From: Candidatus Woesearchaeota archaeon
GTDB lineage: Archaea; Nanobdellota; Nanobdellia; Woesearchaeales; B54-G15
Assembly: GCA_003648985.1 (NCBI GenBank)
Contig: QMQQ01000008.1
Coordinates: 1-19,663 of the forward strand
Reading direction: 5' to 3'
Length of the DNA stretch: 19,663 nucleotides
Part shown: positions 1 through 6,639 of the stretch, piece by piece
How the letters are laid out: each line of letters begins with the position of its first letter
How positions within the stretch are numbered: position 1 is the stretch's first letter
Notes under the pieces: generated by a model
The model's database searches: none
Seen by the model: the letters and a program-made list of their open reading frames with translations, nothing else
Told to the model about the DNA's origin: nothing
Made by a program: the position numbers and the translations under genes

Positions 1-627
1 GATATAGATGTTTTGGTTGTTGTTGACGATTTGGCTATGAGAATGACAAGAGAGGTTGTTGAGGCATATAAATTAATTGTTGAAAAAACAGTTGCAAAGA
101 TAAGCACAAGATTGCATGTTACTTCAATGACAATAACTTCTTTTTGGGAATATGTTAGAGCTGGAGATCCTGTTGCAATAAACATCTTGCGTGATGGTGT
201 TCCGCTAATTGATCCTGGCATTTTTGAGCCATTGCAAGCATTGCTTATTCAAGGAAGGATAAGACCAACAAAGGAAAGCGTTTGGGTTTATTTTGGAAGA
301 GCTCCGAGAACAATAGTTAATGCAAAGTGGCATTTGCTTCAAGCAACTTTGGATTTATACTGGGCAGTTATTGATGCTGCTCATGCTGCTTTAATGCACG
401 TTGGTGAAATTCCTCCAACGCCAGAGCATGTTGCTGATTTACTTAGAGAAAGGCTTGTCAAAAAAAAGTTGCTAGAGCCGAAGTACGCTGAAACAATGGA
501 GAAGTTTTACAGATTAATGAAGAAGATTACACATAGAGAAATAAAGGAAATACGCGGAGAAGAATTTGACAAGTTGCTAAAAGAAACTGATGAGTTTGTT
601 AAGCGAATGAAGAGATTTATAGAATGA
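1..627 (+). CDS. Probable nucleotidyltransferase-HEPN (MNT-HEPN) protein, 3' part, cut by window edge
   Basis: The reading frame is open from base 1, so the true start lies outside the window. The first residues visible are DIDVLVVVDD, which fit the D-x-D metal-binding strand of a Pol-beta-type nucleotidyltransferase (normally preceded by GS...SD). The remaining ~200 residues are largely helical. The part from about residue 115 to the end (LYWAVIDAAHAALMHVG, then helices ending in Lys/Arg/Glu-rich sequence) resembles a HEPN four-helix domain, but I do not see an intact R-x4-6-H RNase motif. A TTG at base 13 can be read as a start but would discard the catalytic strand, so I reject it. The gene converges on rpsJ with a 17-nt gap. 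The family assignment rests on motif resemblance; substrate and role are unknown. Some archaeal MNT-HEPN proteins are toxin-antitoxin parts, others stand alone as here. Confidence 0.6.
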   Translation, partial: DIDVLVVVDDLAMRMTREVVEAYKLIVEKTVAKISTRLHVTSMTITSFWEYVRAGDPVAINILRDGVPLIDPGIFEPLQALLIQGRIRPTKESVWVYFGRAPRTIVNAKWHLLQATLDLYWAVIDAAHAALMHVGEIPPTPEHVADLLRERLVKKKLLEPKYAETMEKFYRLMKKITHREIKEIRGEEFDKLLKETDEFVKRMKRFIE

Positions 628-644
628 GCTTAGCTTTGTAGTTT

Positions 645-956
645 TTATTCTACCATTTCTATTTCAATGTGCAAACCTTCAGGAATAGGAACTCGCATTA
701 CTAAGCGAAGTGCTCTCTCGTCAATGCCAAGATCAATAAGTCTTTTATGGACCCTTATTTCAAATCTATCCCAGGTTTCAGTACCCTCGCCGTCAGGACT
801 TCTCCGAGTTGTAACGCGTAATCGCTTTGTTGGCAAAGGAATAGGACCGCGCATAACCACGCCTGTCTTTTCTGCTATGTCTTTTATATACTGACAAACC
901 TGATTAATCTTGTTTATATCAGTACTTACAATCTTTATTCTTGCTTTCTGCGGCAT
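645..956 (-). CDS. rpsJ: 30S ribosomal protein S10 (uS10)
   Basis: This 103-residue protein has the normal length for archaeal S10. It starts [13 protein letters not shown] and contains the conserved loop region [20 protein letters not shown] followed by [15 protein letters not shown], both diagnostic for uS10. S10 sits in the small-subunit head near S3 and S14. It is the last gene of the EF-2, EF-1alpha, S10 series, which is its normal place in archaea. A 159-nt gap separates it from the EF-1alpha gene, and a TATA-like sequence at 981-990 lies about 29 nt before the ATG, so it probably has its own promoter and a near-leaderless mRNA. No unusual substitutions are apparent. Confidence 0.97.
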   Translation of the reverse strand: MPQKARIKIVSTDINKINQVCQYIKDIAEKTGVVMRGPIPLPTKRLRVTTRRSPDGEGTETWDRFEIRVHKRLIDLGIDERALRLVMRVPIPEGLHIEIEMVE

Positions 957-980
957 TTTTTGAAAGAAGAAAAAGAAGTT

Positions 981-990
981 GTTTATATTT
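981..990 (-). promoter_or_regulatory. TATA box for rpsJ
   Basis: On the minus strand this reads AAATATAAAC, with its centre about 29 nt before the rpsJ ATG at 956. That is the archaeal TATA-to-start distance, so the mRNA would begin at or just before the ATG. Confidence 0.45.
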
Positions 991-1013
991 CTTTTGGTTT
1001 TTTGATTTTAGTT

Positions 1014-1070
1014 AGCATTGGAGAGAACCGCATCTTTGCAAGAAAGAACTTCATGGTTTAAAAGAATGCT
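1014..1070. repeat. Nested inverted repeat in the EF-1alpha/S10 gap
   Basis: AGCATT (1014-1019) pairs with AATGCT (1065-1070). Inside it AACC (1026-1029) pairs with GGTT (1055-1058), and CTTT (1034-1037) pairs with AAAG (1043-1046). The arms are nearly symmetrical, giving one interrupted stem-loop. On the minus strand it follows the EF-1alpha stop codon and precedes the rpsJ promoter, so it could be a 3'-UTR structure, a small RNA or chance. No C/D or H/ACA boxes were found. Confidence 0.3.
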
Positions 1071-1115
1071 TAGAAAAAGAAGAAAAAACAAAAATAAATT
1101 AGACTTTTAAAGTAT

Positions 1116-2402
1116 CTAGATTTGTTTCTTCACAAGCTCAACGCAGGTTCCTGCAGCGACTGTTTGTCCCATATCTCTTACTGCAAACCTTGACATTTGT
1201 GGGATTTCGTTCTGCTTTTCTATAACTACTGGTTGAACTGGCTTTATTTTAACTATAGCAATATCACCATTCTTAATAAAGTCTGGATTTTCTTCAAGTA
1301 CTTCGCCAGTTGCTGGATTAAGCTTCTTTTCGATTTGTGTAACCTGACATGCTACTTGTGCTGTATGAATGTGGAAAACTGGCGTATAGCCAACGGTAAT
1401 AACTGTTGGATGATTTAGCACAACGAACTGCGCTGTGAATTCTTCTGCTATTGTCGGTGGTGTATCTGGATGTCCGATAACATCGCCACGTGCAATATCT
1501 TTTTTGCCAACTCCTCTTATGTTAAAGCCAACATTATCGCCAGGTTCAGCTTTTTCAAGCGGCTCATGATGCATTTCTATACTTTTTACTTCACCAGTAA
1601 CGCCTTTGCCTTCTCTTGCAGGAACAACAATGACTTTGTCGCCAACTTTCATCACACCAGTTTCTACTCTCCCGACAGGGACTGTGCCAATTCCAGTGAT
1701 GTTGTAAACGTCTTGGATTGGTAGTCTAAGCGGTAAATCAACTGGTTTTTCTGGCGGTTGTAAGTTATCGAGCGCTTCTAAGAGAGTAGGTCCATTGTAC
1801 CAAGACATATTTTCTGATTTCTTTACGACATTGTCGCCAGGATAGGCTGCTATTGGTACGAACTGGATCTTGCTAACGTCATACTTCACTGTTTGCAATA
1901 ATTTTTCCACATCTGCTTTAACTTCGTTGAATCTTTTTTCATCGTATTTCACTATATCCATCTTGTTTATTGCTACAATTAGCTGATTAACACCCATTGT
2001 TCTAGCCAAGAAAACATGCTCCTTTGTCTGTGCCATGACGCCGTCGTTAGCAGCTACAACAAGGACACCAGCATCTGCCTGTGATGCTCCAGTAATCATG
2101 TTTTTAACGAAATCCCTGTGTCCAGGAGCATCGATGATTGTAAAGTAATATTTTGATGTTTCGAATCGTTTATGTGCTAAATCTATGGTAAGTCCTCTTT
2201 CTCGTTCTTCTTTTAAGTTGTCCATCACGAATGCGAACTCAAATCCTGCTTTTCCTAGTTCTTGTGCCTTTTCCTTTAATTTTCTCAGTGTTGCTTCTTC
2301 GATACTGCCAGTGTCGAACAAAAGCCTACCTACTGTCGTTGATTTACCATGATCTACGTGGCCAATAAATACAAGATTTATATGCGTTTTTTCCTTAGCC
2401 AT
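1116..2402 (-). CDS. tuf: Translation elongation factor EF-1alpha (aEF1A)
   Basis: This 428-residue GTPase delivers aminoacyl-tRNA to the ribosomal A site. All GTP-binding motifs are present: GHVDHGKS at residues 14-21, DAPGH at 91-95 and NKMD at 146-149, with the usual insert between switch I and G3 (the ERERGLTID region). The two beta-barrel domains follow (domain II from about residue 225, domain III from about 320), ending [11 protein letters not shown]. Length and motifs are archaeal/eukaryotic EF-1A rather than bacterial EF-Tu. It follows the EF-2 gene by 58 nt. A strong Shine-Dalgarno (GGGGGTGA, 2412-2419) and a TATA-like sequence (2447-2456) precede the ATG, so it is probably transcribed from its own promoter as well as by read-through. 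Confidence 0.98.
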   Translation of the reverse strand: MAKEKTHINLVFIGHVDHGKSTTVGRLLFDTGSIEEATLRKLKEKAQELGKAGFEFAFVMDNLKEERERGLTIDLAHKRFETSKYYFTIIDAPGHRDFVKNMITGASQADAGVLVVAANDGVMAQTKEHVFLARTMGVNQLIVAINKMDIVKYDEKRFNEVKADVEKLLQTVKYDVSKIQFVPIAAYPGDNVVKKSENMSWYNGPTLLEALDNLQPPEKPVDLPLRLPIQDVYNITGIGTVPVGRVETGVMKVGDKVIVVPAREGKGVTGEVKSIEMHHEPLEKAEPGDNVGFNIRGVGKKDIARGDVIGHPDTPPTIAEEFTAQFVVLNHPTVITVGYTPVFHIHTAQVACQVTQIEKKLNPATGEVLEENPDFIKNGDIAIVKIKPVQPVVIEKQNEIPQMSRFAVRDMGQTVAAGTCVELVKKQI

Positions 2403-2411
2403 TTTGAATTT

Positions 2412-2456
2412 TCACCCCCTTGCATTATTTTTATTTCACTTGATTTGTTTAAAAAA
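2412..2456 (-). promoter_or_regulatory. Promoter and ribosome binding site of the EF-1alpha gene
   Basis: The minus strand holds TTTTTTAAAC (2447-2456) as a TATA-like element and GGGGGTGA (2412-2419) as a Shine-Dalgarno about 10 nt before the ATG. A transcript starting near 2427 would have a leader of about 25 nt, unlike the leaderless pattern of many neighbours. Confidence 0.5.
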
Positions 2457-2460
2457 TTTT

Positions 2461-4632
2461 CTATTCTGTTTTTATTCCTTTACGTTGTCTTATTTGATTT
2501 ATTATTTTCATTTGAAGCTCATCTGGAAGTTTTTCAAAAAACTGGTCTACTAAAAACTGAGCGCCCCTGCCTTGTGTTGCTGAGCGAAGATCATTCGATA
2601 AACCAAAGCTTTCGCCGACTGGAATCTTTGCTTTGATCGTGACTTGGTGTTCTTCTTGATTGATCTCAAGCATTTGACCACGCCTGTTTTGCACAATCTT
2701 TGAAATCTCTCCTATAAACTCTGCAGGTGCTTCAAATTGCATTATTTGGACTGGTTCAAAAAGAACAGGTCTTGCTTGCATTATTGCTCCTTTGATTGCA
2801 TCTCTAACTGCAGGAATTACTTGCGCAGGACCTCTGTGAATTGCGTCTTCGTGCAGCTTACAATCTACGAGCATTACTTTCATCTTTGTGCATGGTTCTC
2901 TTGCAAGTGGACCTGCTGACATAACCTGTTCAAAGGCGTCCATAACCATTTCAATAACTTCACCGATATGCACTATACCGCGAGTCATATCCATGAATAC
3001 ATTGCCCTTGTAAATATCCCTAACTTTTCTCGCATCGTCGCTGCTCATTCCTCTTGCTTCAAGTGCCTTTAATAAAGCCATGTCTTTTTTCTTTGCTCTC
3101 ATTTCTGGTATTTCGCCTTCCTTAATTCCCTGATATATAGAATCTTCAAGTGGTTCTACAACTATGTAAAACTTATTGTGCTTGTTCGGGCTTTTTCCTT
3201 CTACTTCTGGTGACCTCTTCAAGACTGTTTCTCTATAGACAACAATTGGTGGTGATGTCTTAATGTCGACACCTTTCTTTGTTCTAATTCTATTTTCTAT
3301 AACTTCAAGATGAAGTTCTCCCATCCCATGTAAAAGATGTTCTCCTGTTTCTTCATTGATTTCAACCTGGATAGAAGGATCTTCTTTTGCTACTGTCTTA
3401 AGAACCTCGATTAGTTTTGGAAGGTCGCTTGGTTTTGCAGCCTCAACAGCTTTTGTTACAACTGGCTCGAATAAATGTTTTAGAGCTTCGAAAGGTTCCA
3501 TTTCAATGCTGCTTACTGTTTCACCAGCATAAACGCCTTTTAGTCCTGCAATGCCGATGATGTTTCCTGCAACTGCCTTATCGATTGGTATTCTTGTAGG
3601 TCCTTTGTAAACATAGAGATTTTGAACGCGTGTTTTTTTCTTAGCCATATTCATAAAGACTTCCTGACCCTTTTGAAGTATGCCTGAAAAAAGTCTTCCT
3701 GAAGCAATTTCTCCTGCATGCGGATCAACAACTATCTTTGTAACAACAAAGGCAGCAGGCCCGTCTGGCGAGCAGTTGAGCAAAGCTTTTCCTACTTCGC
3801 TATCGAGATCGCCATGCCAGATTTTTGGTATTCGATAATGTTGTGCTTCAACTGGATCAGGCAGATGTTTGATTACCATATCAAGAATTATCTGGTGCAA
3901 TGGCGCTTTCCTGAAAAGCTTTTTCCACTCTTCTTCTGTTTGGTAAGCTTCGATTATGTCTTTGAAGGTAATATTATGTTTTTGCATATAGGGCAGGCTT
4001 AAAGCCCATTTATGGTATGCACTGCCAAATGCAACACTTCCATCTTGAACAGAAACCTGCCATTTTTCTTTAAATTCAGGAGGAGCTATTCTTGCTATGA
4101 ATTTGTTGACGCCTGCTATTATTTTGATAAAGCGTTCTTGCATTTGTTCAGGTGTTAGCTTTAATTCTTTTATTAGTCTATCAACTTTATTGATAAACAG
4201 AACAGGTTTTACACGTTCTTTTAATGCCTGACGCAGAACAGTTTCTGTTTGAGGCATCATTCCTTCAACAGCACAAACAAGAACAACTGCACCGTCGACA
4301 GCCCTCATTGCTCTGGTCACGTCACCGCCAAAATCAACATGGCCTGGAGTATCAATTAAATTAATCAAGTATTCTTTATCTTCATAGCTATGAACCATAC
4401 TGCAGTTGGCTGCATCAATTGTAATACCCCTAAGCTGCTCATCTTCTGCAAAATCAAGTATTAATCTTTCACCAGCAACAGCTTCGCTTATCATTCCTGC
4501 TCCTGCAATTAGGCTATCGCTTAGTGTTGTTTTTCCGTGATCAATATGCGCAGCTATGCCAATATTTCTAATCTGGGCTGGTTTATTCATCAAATCCTTT
4601 ATTTTTTGGATTATTTCTTCGTCGGTTGGCAT
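2461..4632 (-). CDS. fusA: Translation elongation factor EF-2 (aEF2)
   Basis: This 723-residue translocase GTPase has the archaeal family length. G1 is AHIDHGKT (28-35), G3 DTPGH (94-98) and G4 NKVD (148-151). Domains II-V follow. The domain IV tip carries LHEDAIHRGPAQ, in which His599 (codon 2836-2838) is the residue converted to diphthamide in archaea and eukaryotes. A diphthine synthase gene lies at 16185-16907. The start at 4632 is preceded on the minus strand by GGAAAGGA, and only 3 nt separate it from the L24e stop, so EF-2 is co-transcribed with L24e, S28e and L7Ae. In most archaea EF-2 follows S12-S7 instead, so the upstream neighbours are rearranged. Confidence 0.98.
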   Translation of the reverse strand: MPTDEEIIQKIKDLMNKPAQIRNIGIAAHIDHGKTTLSDSLIAGAGMISEAVAGERLILDFAEDEQLRGITIDAANCSMVHSYEDKEYLINLIDTPGHVDFGGDVTRAMRAVDGAVVLVCAVEGMMPQTETVLRQALKERVKPVLFINKVDRLIKELKLTPEQMQERFIKIIAGVNKFIARIAPPEFKEKWQVSVQDGSVAFGSAYHKWALSLPYMQKHNITFKDIIEAYQTEEEWKKLFRKAPLHQIILDMVIKHLPDPVEAQHYRIPKIWHGDLDSEVGKALLNCSPDGPAAFVVTKIVVDPHAGEIASGRLFSGILQKGQEVFMNMAKKKTRVQNLYVYKGPTRIPIDKAVAGNIIGIAGLKGVYAGETVSSIEMEPFEALKHLFEPVVTKAVEAAKPSDLPKLIEVLKTVAKEDPSIQVEINEETGEHLLHGMGELHLEVIENRIRTKKGVDIKTSPPIVVYRETVLKRSPEVEGKSPNKHNKFYIVVEPLEDSIYQGIKEGEIPEMRAKKKDMALLKALEARGMSSDDARKVRDIYKGNVFMDMTRGIVHIGEVIEMVMDAFEQVMSAGPLAREPCTKMKVMLVDCKLHEDAIHRGPAQVIPAVRDAIKGAIMQARPVLFEPVQIMQFEAPAEFIGEISKIVQNRRGQMLEINQEEHQVTIKAKIPVGESFGLSNDLRSATQGRGAQFLVDQFFEKLPDELQMKIINQIRQRKGIKTE

Positions 4633-4635
4633 TTT

Positions 4636-4818
4636 TTATCCTTTCCTTTCTTTTTTCTTTTTGATAATCCATTTAACTTTTGAAGGGTTCCTTTTTAGCT
4701 TGAGCATATTTTTCTCGCATTTTTTACTACAAAAATAAAGTATTTTTCCATCGCGCTTAACAAACATTTTTCCAGTACCGGTTTTGAGCTCAGAGCCGCA
4801 GAAACTACACTTCGGCAT
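4636..4818 (-). CDS. rpl24e: 50S ribosomal protein L24e
   Basis: This 60-residue zinc-ribbon ribosomal protein begins [11 protein letters not shown]. The zinc ligands are two C-x2-C type pairs, CSFC near the N-terminus and CSKKC around residue 30, within the family signature [20 protein letters not shown]. It ends in a Lys/Arg-rich tail. I chose the ATG at 4818 rather than the in-frame GTG at 4830 because family members begin MPKCSFCG and because this places it 1 nt after the S28e stop; the longer version would overlap S28e. It lies between S28e and EF-2 in a tight operon. Confidence 0.93.
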   Translation of the reverse strand: MPKCSFCGSELKTGTGKMFVKRDGKILYFCSKKCEKNMLKLKRNPSKVKWIIKKKKERKG

Positions 4819-4819
4819 T

Positions 4820-5107
4820 TTAGACACCAACCATTCGCCCTTTCTTTTCTAAAGGCCTTGCTTCGATTTCAGTTTCTCTCAGCATTAGGATGTCGCCAAT
4901 TTGAACAGGTCCCTTTACATTTCGTCTCATTATTTTATCCTTGTCCCTTCCTTCAAGGATTCTTACTCTGACTTGTGTTGCTTCGCCTCTCATACCTGTT
5001 CTTCCAATAAGCTCTTCAACTCTCGCTGCATAAGCCTTGGTAAATTTTATGCCTCTCGCTGCTGTTTCTTTCTTCTTTTCTCTTTTCCGCATTTTTTTGA
5101 CTGCCAT
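4820..5107 (-). CDS. rps28e: 30S ribosomal protein S28e, with a basic N-terminal extension
   Basis: Residues from about 35 to 90 match S28e: [18 protein letters not shown], then [16 protein letters not shown] and RETEIEAR. S28e is part of the small-subunit platform near the mRNA exit channel. Archaeal S28e is usually about 70 residues; this one is 95, with an extra N-terminal stretch rich in Lys and Arg ([19 protein letters not shown]). The extension could be an rRNA-binding tail or a wrongly chosen start, but no later Met lies before the conserved core, so the longer form is preferred. It begins just after the L7Ae stop (5110). Confidence 0.92.
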   Translation of the reverse strand: MAVKKMRKREKKKETAARGIKFTKAYAARVEELIGRTGMRGEATQVRVRILEGRDKDKIMRRNVKGPVQIGDILMLRETEIEARPLEKKGRMVGV

Positions 5108-5109
5108 TT

Positions 5110-5541
5110 TTATTCTTTGGTTTTTTCTTCGGATTGTTTTTCCTCAACCTTCTCCTCAACCTTCTTTATTTCTTTTTTAGATTTTTCCTCTTCTTTTTCT
5201 TTCTTGCTTTCTAACAATTCCTTGATAAGCTTTGATGCTTCACCTTCAGCAATTATAGCAACAGAAGCTGTTGGAACTGCTAAACCAGCAACAGCACCAA
5301 GTTCTTCTTTGCTCGGAACAACAAAACAGGTTATACCTTTCTCTTCGCATAAAGGCGGAATGTGCATTGTAACTTCTGGAGGATTTACATCTTTTGCAAT
5401 CACCGCAATCTTTGCCTGTCCTTTCTCAATAGCTTTTGTTGTTTCATTTGTGCCTTTTTTGATCTTGCCTGTTTTTCTTGCAATTTCAATTGCTTCGTAT
5501 AATTGCTCAGCTTTTTCCTTTGAAAGTTCTATTGTTGGCAT
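5110..5541 (-). CDS. rpl7ae: Ribosomal protein L7Ae, K-turn binding protein
   Basis: This RNA-binding protein recognises kink-turns in 23S rRNA, in C/D and H/ACA guide RNAs and in RNase P RNA. The sequence shows the L7Ae fold: [20 protein letters not shown] (the RNA-binding strand-helix), [20 protein letters not shown], and [16 protein letters not shown] tail of about 33 residues, almost all Lys and Glu, follows and is longer than usual. I chose the ATG at 5541 (143 residues) because it has GGTGA on the minus strand at 5547-5551 and matches family N-termini; an upstream TTG-type start at 5571 would sit before that site. It leads the L7Ae-S28e-L24e-EF-2 operon and has a structured leader. Confidence 0.94.
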   Translation of the reverse strand: MPTIELSKEKAEQLYEAIEIARKTGKIKKGTNETTKAIEKGQAKIAVIAKDVNPPEVTMHIPPLCEEKGITCFVVPSKEELGAVAGLAVPTASVAIIAEGEASKLIKELLESKKEKEEEKSKKEIKKVEEKVEEKQSEEKTKE

Positions 5542-5577
5542 TTTATTCACCTTGACTTTTATTGATTTCAATGGTAG

Positions 5578-5633
5578 GAGGCAAGAATGATTGCTTGCCT
5601 CTCTCGAGCAATTGTTTTGCTCTCATTAATCAT
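5578..5633 (-). promoter_or_regulatory. Structured L7Ae mRNA leader, possible K-turn autoregulatory element
   Basis: In the minus-strand RNA, hairpin 1 is GAGCAA (5622-5617), loop AACAA, UUGCUC (5611-5606). It is flanked 5' by AAU-GA (5627-5623) and 3' by GA (5605-5604), the arrangement of a K-turn: three-nucleotide bulge, tandem G.A pairs, non-canonical stem. Hairpin 2 is GAGGCAAG / CUUGCCUC (5601-5594 with 5585-5578), 8 bp with an 8-nt loop. The loop contains AAUCAU, complementary to AUGAUU (5633-5628) just before hairpin 1, so a pseudoknot could supply the missing C-stem. A simple C-stem directly next to the G.A pairs is poor (two pairs), which is the main weakness. Confidence 0.4.
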
Positions 5634-5673
5634 GGGCTTTTTTTAGTATGGTTTTGATAGTAAAAAAAGATTT

Positions 5674-5681
5674 TATTTAAA
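5674..5681 (-). promoter_or_regulatory. TATA box of the L7Ae-S28e-L24e-EF-2 operon
   Basis: The minus strand reads ACCTTTTAAATAAAA around this site, a good purine/pyrimidine context for BRE plus TATA. Transcription would begin near 5650, giving a leader of about 110 nt before the L7Ae ATG at 5541. Confidence 0.55.
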
Positions 5682-5694
5682 AGGTTTTTGGATT

Positions 5695-6084
5695 TTATTT
5701 TTTCTTCGCATAGCTGTTCAATGTCACCTGCGATAATGCTATTGAAACAAAAGCAAATGCTATGAAAAAGATAAACAGCAAAACAAAACTATATTTCCCT
5801 TTTGAGAGCTGCTCTATCGCTTTGGAATATTTCCAGTAATAAGATATCATTAGCCCTACTGCTATAAAGACGAGAATAACCCCAACAAATACTCCAAACG
5901 CGTTAGCAATTGAACCAAATATTGATATTAAAAATGCCCAGACTACCAACATTGGATTTGGTGCATCTTTTACTTTTAGCTCATGCAACTCTTTTGCTGT
6001 TGAAACAAGCCAGTACAATCCGTAGATACCAAACGTTATTAATGTAAATACAATCACCAAAGCCGGATTTCGATATTTAACCAT
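5695..6084 (-). CDS. Small multi-pass membrane protein, DUF4234-like
   Basis: This 129-residue protein has four probable membrane segments (about residues 8-28, 46-66, 66-86 and 100-120) and a Lys-rich C-terminus. The N-terminal YRNPALVIVFTLITFGIYGL followed by YWL resembles the start of DUF4234 proteins, which have no established function. The first two segments are linked by a charged stretch (TAKELHELKVKDAPNP). GGTAGGA (minus strand, 6091-6097) lies about 7 nt before the ATG, and CTTTTTAAAG (minus strand, 6125-6134) could be its TATA box, so it has its own promoter. It is upstream of, and on the same strand as, the L7Ae operon, but the good TATA box between them argues against a shared transcript. 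Confidence 0.7.
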   Translation of the reverse strand: MVKYRNPALVIVFTLITFGIYGLYWLVSTAKELHELKVKDAPNPMLVVWAFLISIFGSIANAFGVFVGVILVFIAVGLMISYYWKYSKAIEQLSKGKYSFVLLFIFFIAFAFVSIALSQVTLNSYAKKK

Positions 6085-6226
6085 TTTTTATCCTACCAAA
6101 CTTTTTTGTTTTTGAATTTTTAAGTCTTTAAAAAGTTTTTTGAAATTTAATTTTGTATCTATGCAAGTGGACAAGTAGCTATAAGAGGTGTTGATATTTT
6201 GAACAATATTTTTTCAAAAACAAAAA

Positions 6227-6235
6227 TTTTAAATA
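6227..6235 (+). promoter_or_regulatory. TATA box for the 6258 gene
   Basis: TTTTAAATA is centred 27 nt before the ATG at 6258, so the mRNA would start at the ATG itself. The 173-bp gap (6085-6257) is a divergent promoter region. Confidence 0.5.
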
Positions 6236-6257
6236 AAGATTGCTTTGCCGCAAACTT

Positions 6258-6614
6258 ATGACGCTTGACAAGTTAGTAGAATGTGGCGAAGAGGCAAAAG
6301 TCGCTGGTAGAAAATCTTTTGATAGGCGGGTGCTTTATGAAGGTACTAGGAACATATTAATATCACCAGTTAGGGGGCATATTGAACAAAGGAAAATAAA
6401 AATTCAAGTGGTGCATGAATTGTACGATAGCAGGAGCTGTATTCGAGTTAATGTATTCGGCTTTGTTAACGGACACGATAAGAATGACGGTTCTTATTGT
6501 TTAAGCAAAAGATGTCCAATTGACGATGTTAAAAGAGAAATAAAAGAAAAAGGATATTTCTGTGCGTTTGGTCATGAGATATACCTTCATCTCGATTTCT
6601 TGCGGAACGTTTAA
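6258..6614 (+). CDS. Hypothetical protein, no recognised family
   Basis: This 118-residue protein is not one I recognise. I chose the ATG at 6258 over a TTG at 6240 because a TATA box is centred 27 nt upstream, the spacing expected for a leaderless mRNA. The predicted character is mixed alpha/beta, with strands such as KIKIQVVHEL and CIRVNVFGF. Five cysteines include one C-x4-C pair (CLSKRC), but there is no complete zinc ribbon. The C-terminal part (KEKGYFCAFGHEIYLHLDF) is aromatic and His-rich. No signal peptide or membrane segment is visible. The TATA box of the next gene overlaps its stop codon, so the two genes are transcribed separately. Confidence 0.7.
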   Translation: MTLDKLVECGEEAKVAGRKSFDRRVLYEGTRNILISPVRGHIEQRKIKIQVVHELYDSRSCIRVNVFGFVNGHDKNDGSYCLSKRCPIDDVKREIKEKGYFCAFGHEIYLHLDFLRNV

Positions 6615-6617
6615 ATA
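6609..6617 (+). promoter_or_regulatory. TATA box for gltX
   Basis: GTTTAAATA overlaps the stop codon of the preceding gene and is centred 27 nt before the ATG at 6640. This spacing favours 6640 over the in-frame ATG at 6622, which would lie upstream of the expected transcription start. Confidence 0.55.
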
Positions 6618-6639
6618 GTTCATGCTGATAGGGTTTTGC

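Noticed and set aside
4901..5590. A long open frame (229 codons) on the plus strand opposite L7Ae and S28e.
   Set aside because: It is antisense to clear ribosomal protein genes, with Ser/Phe-rich low-complexity sequence typical of a shadow of Lys/Glu-rich coding.
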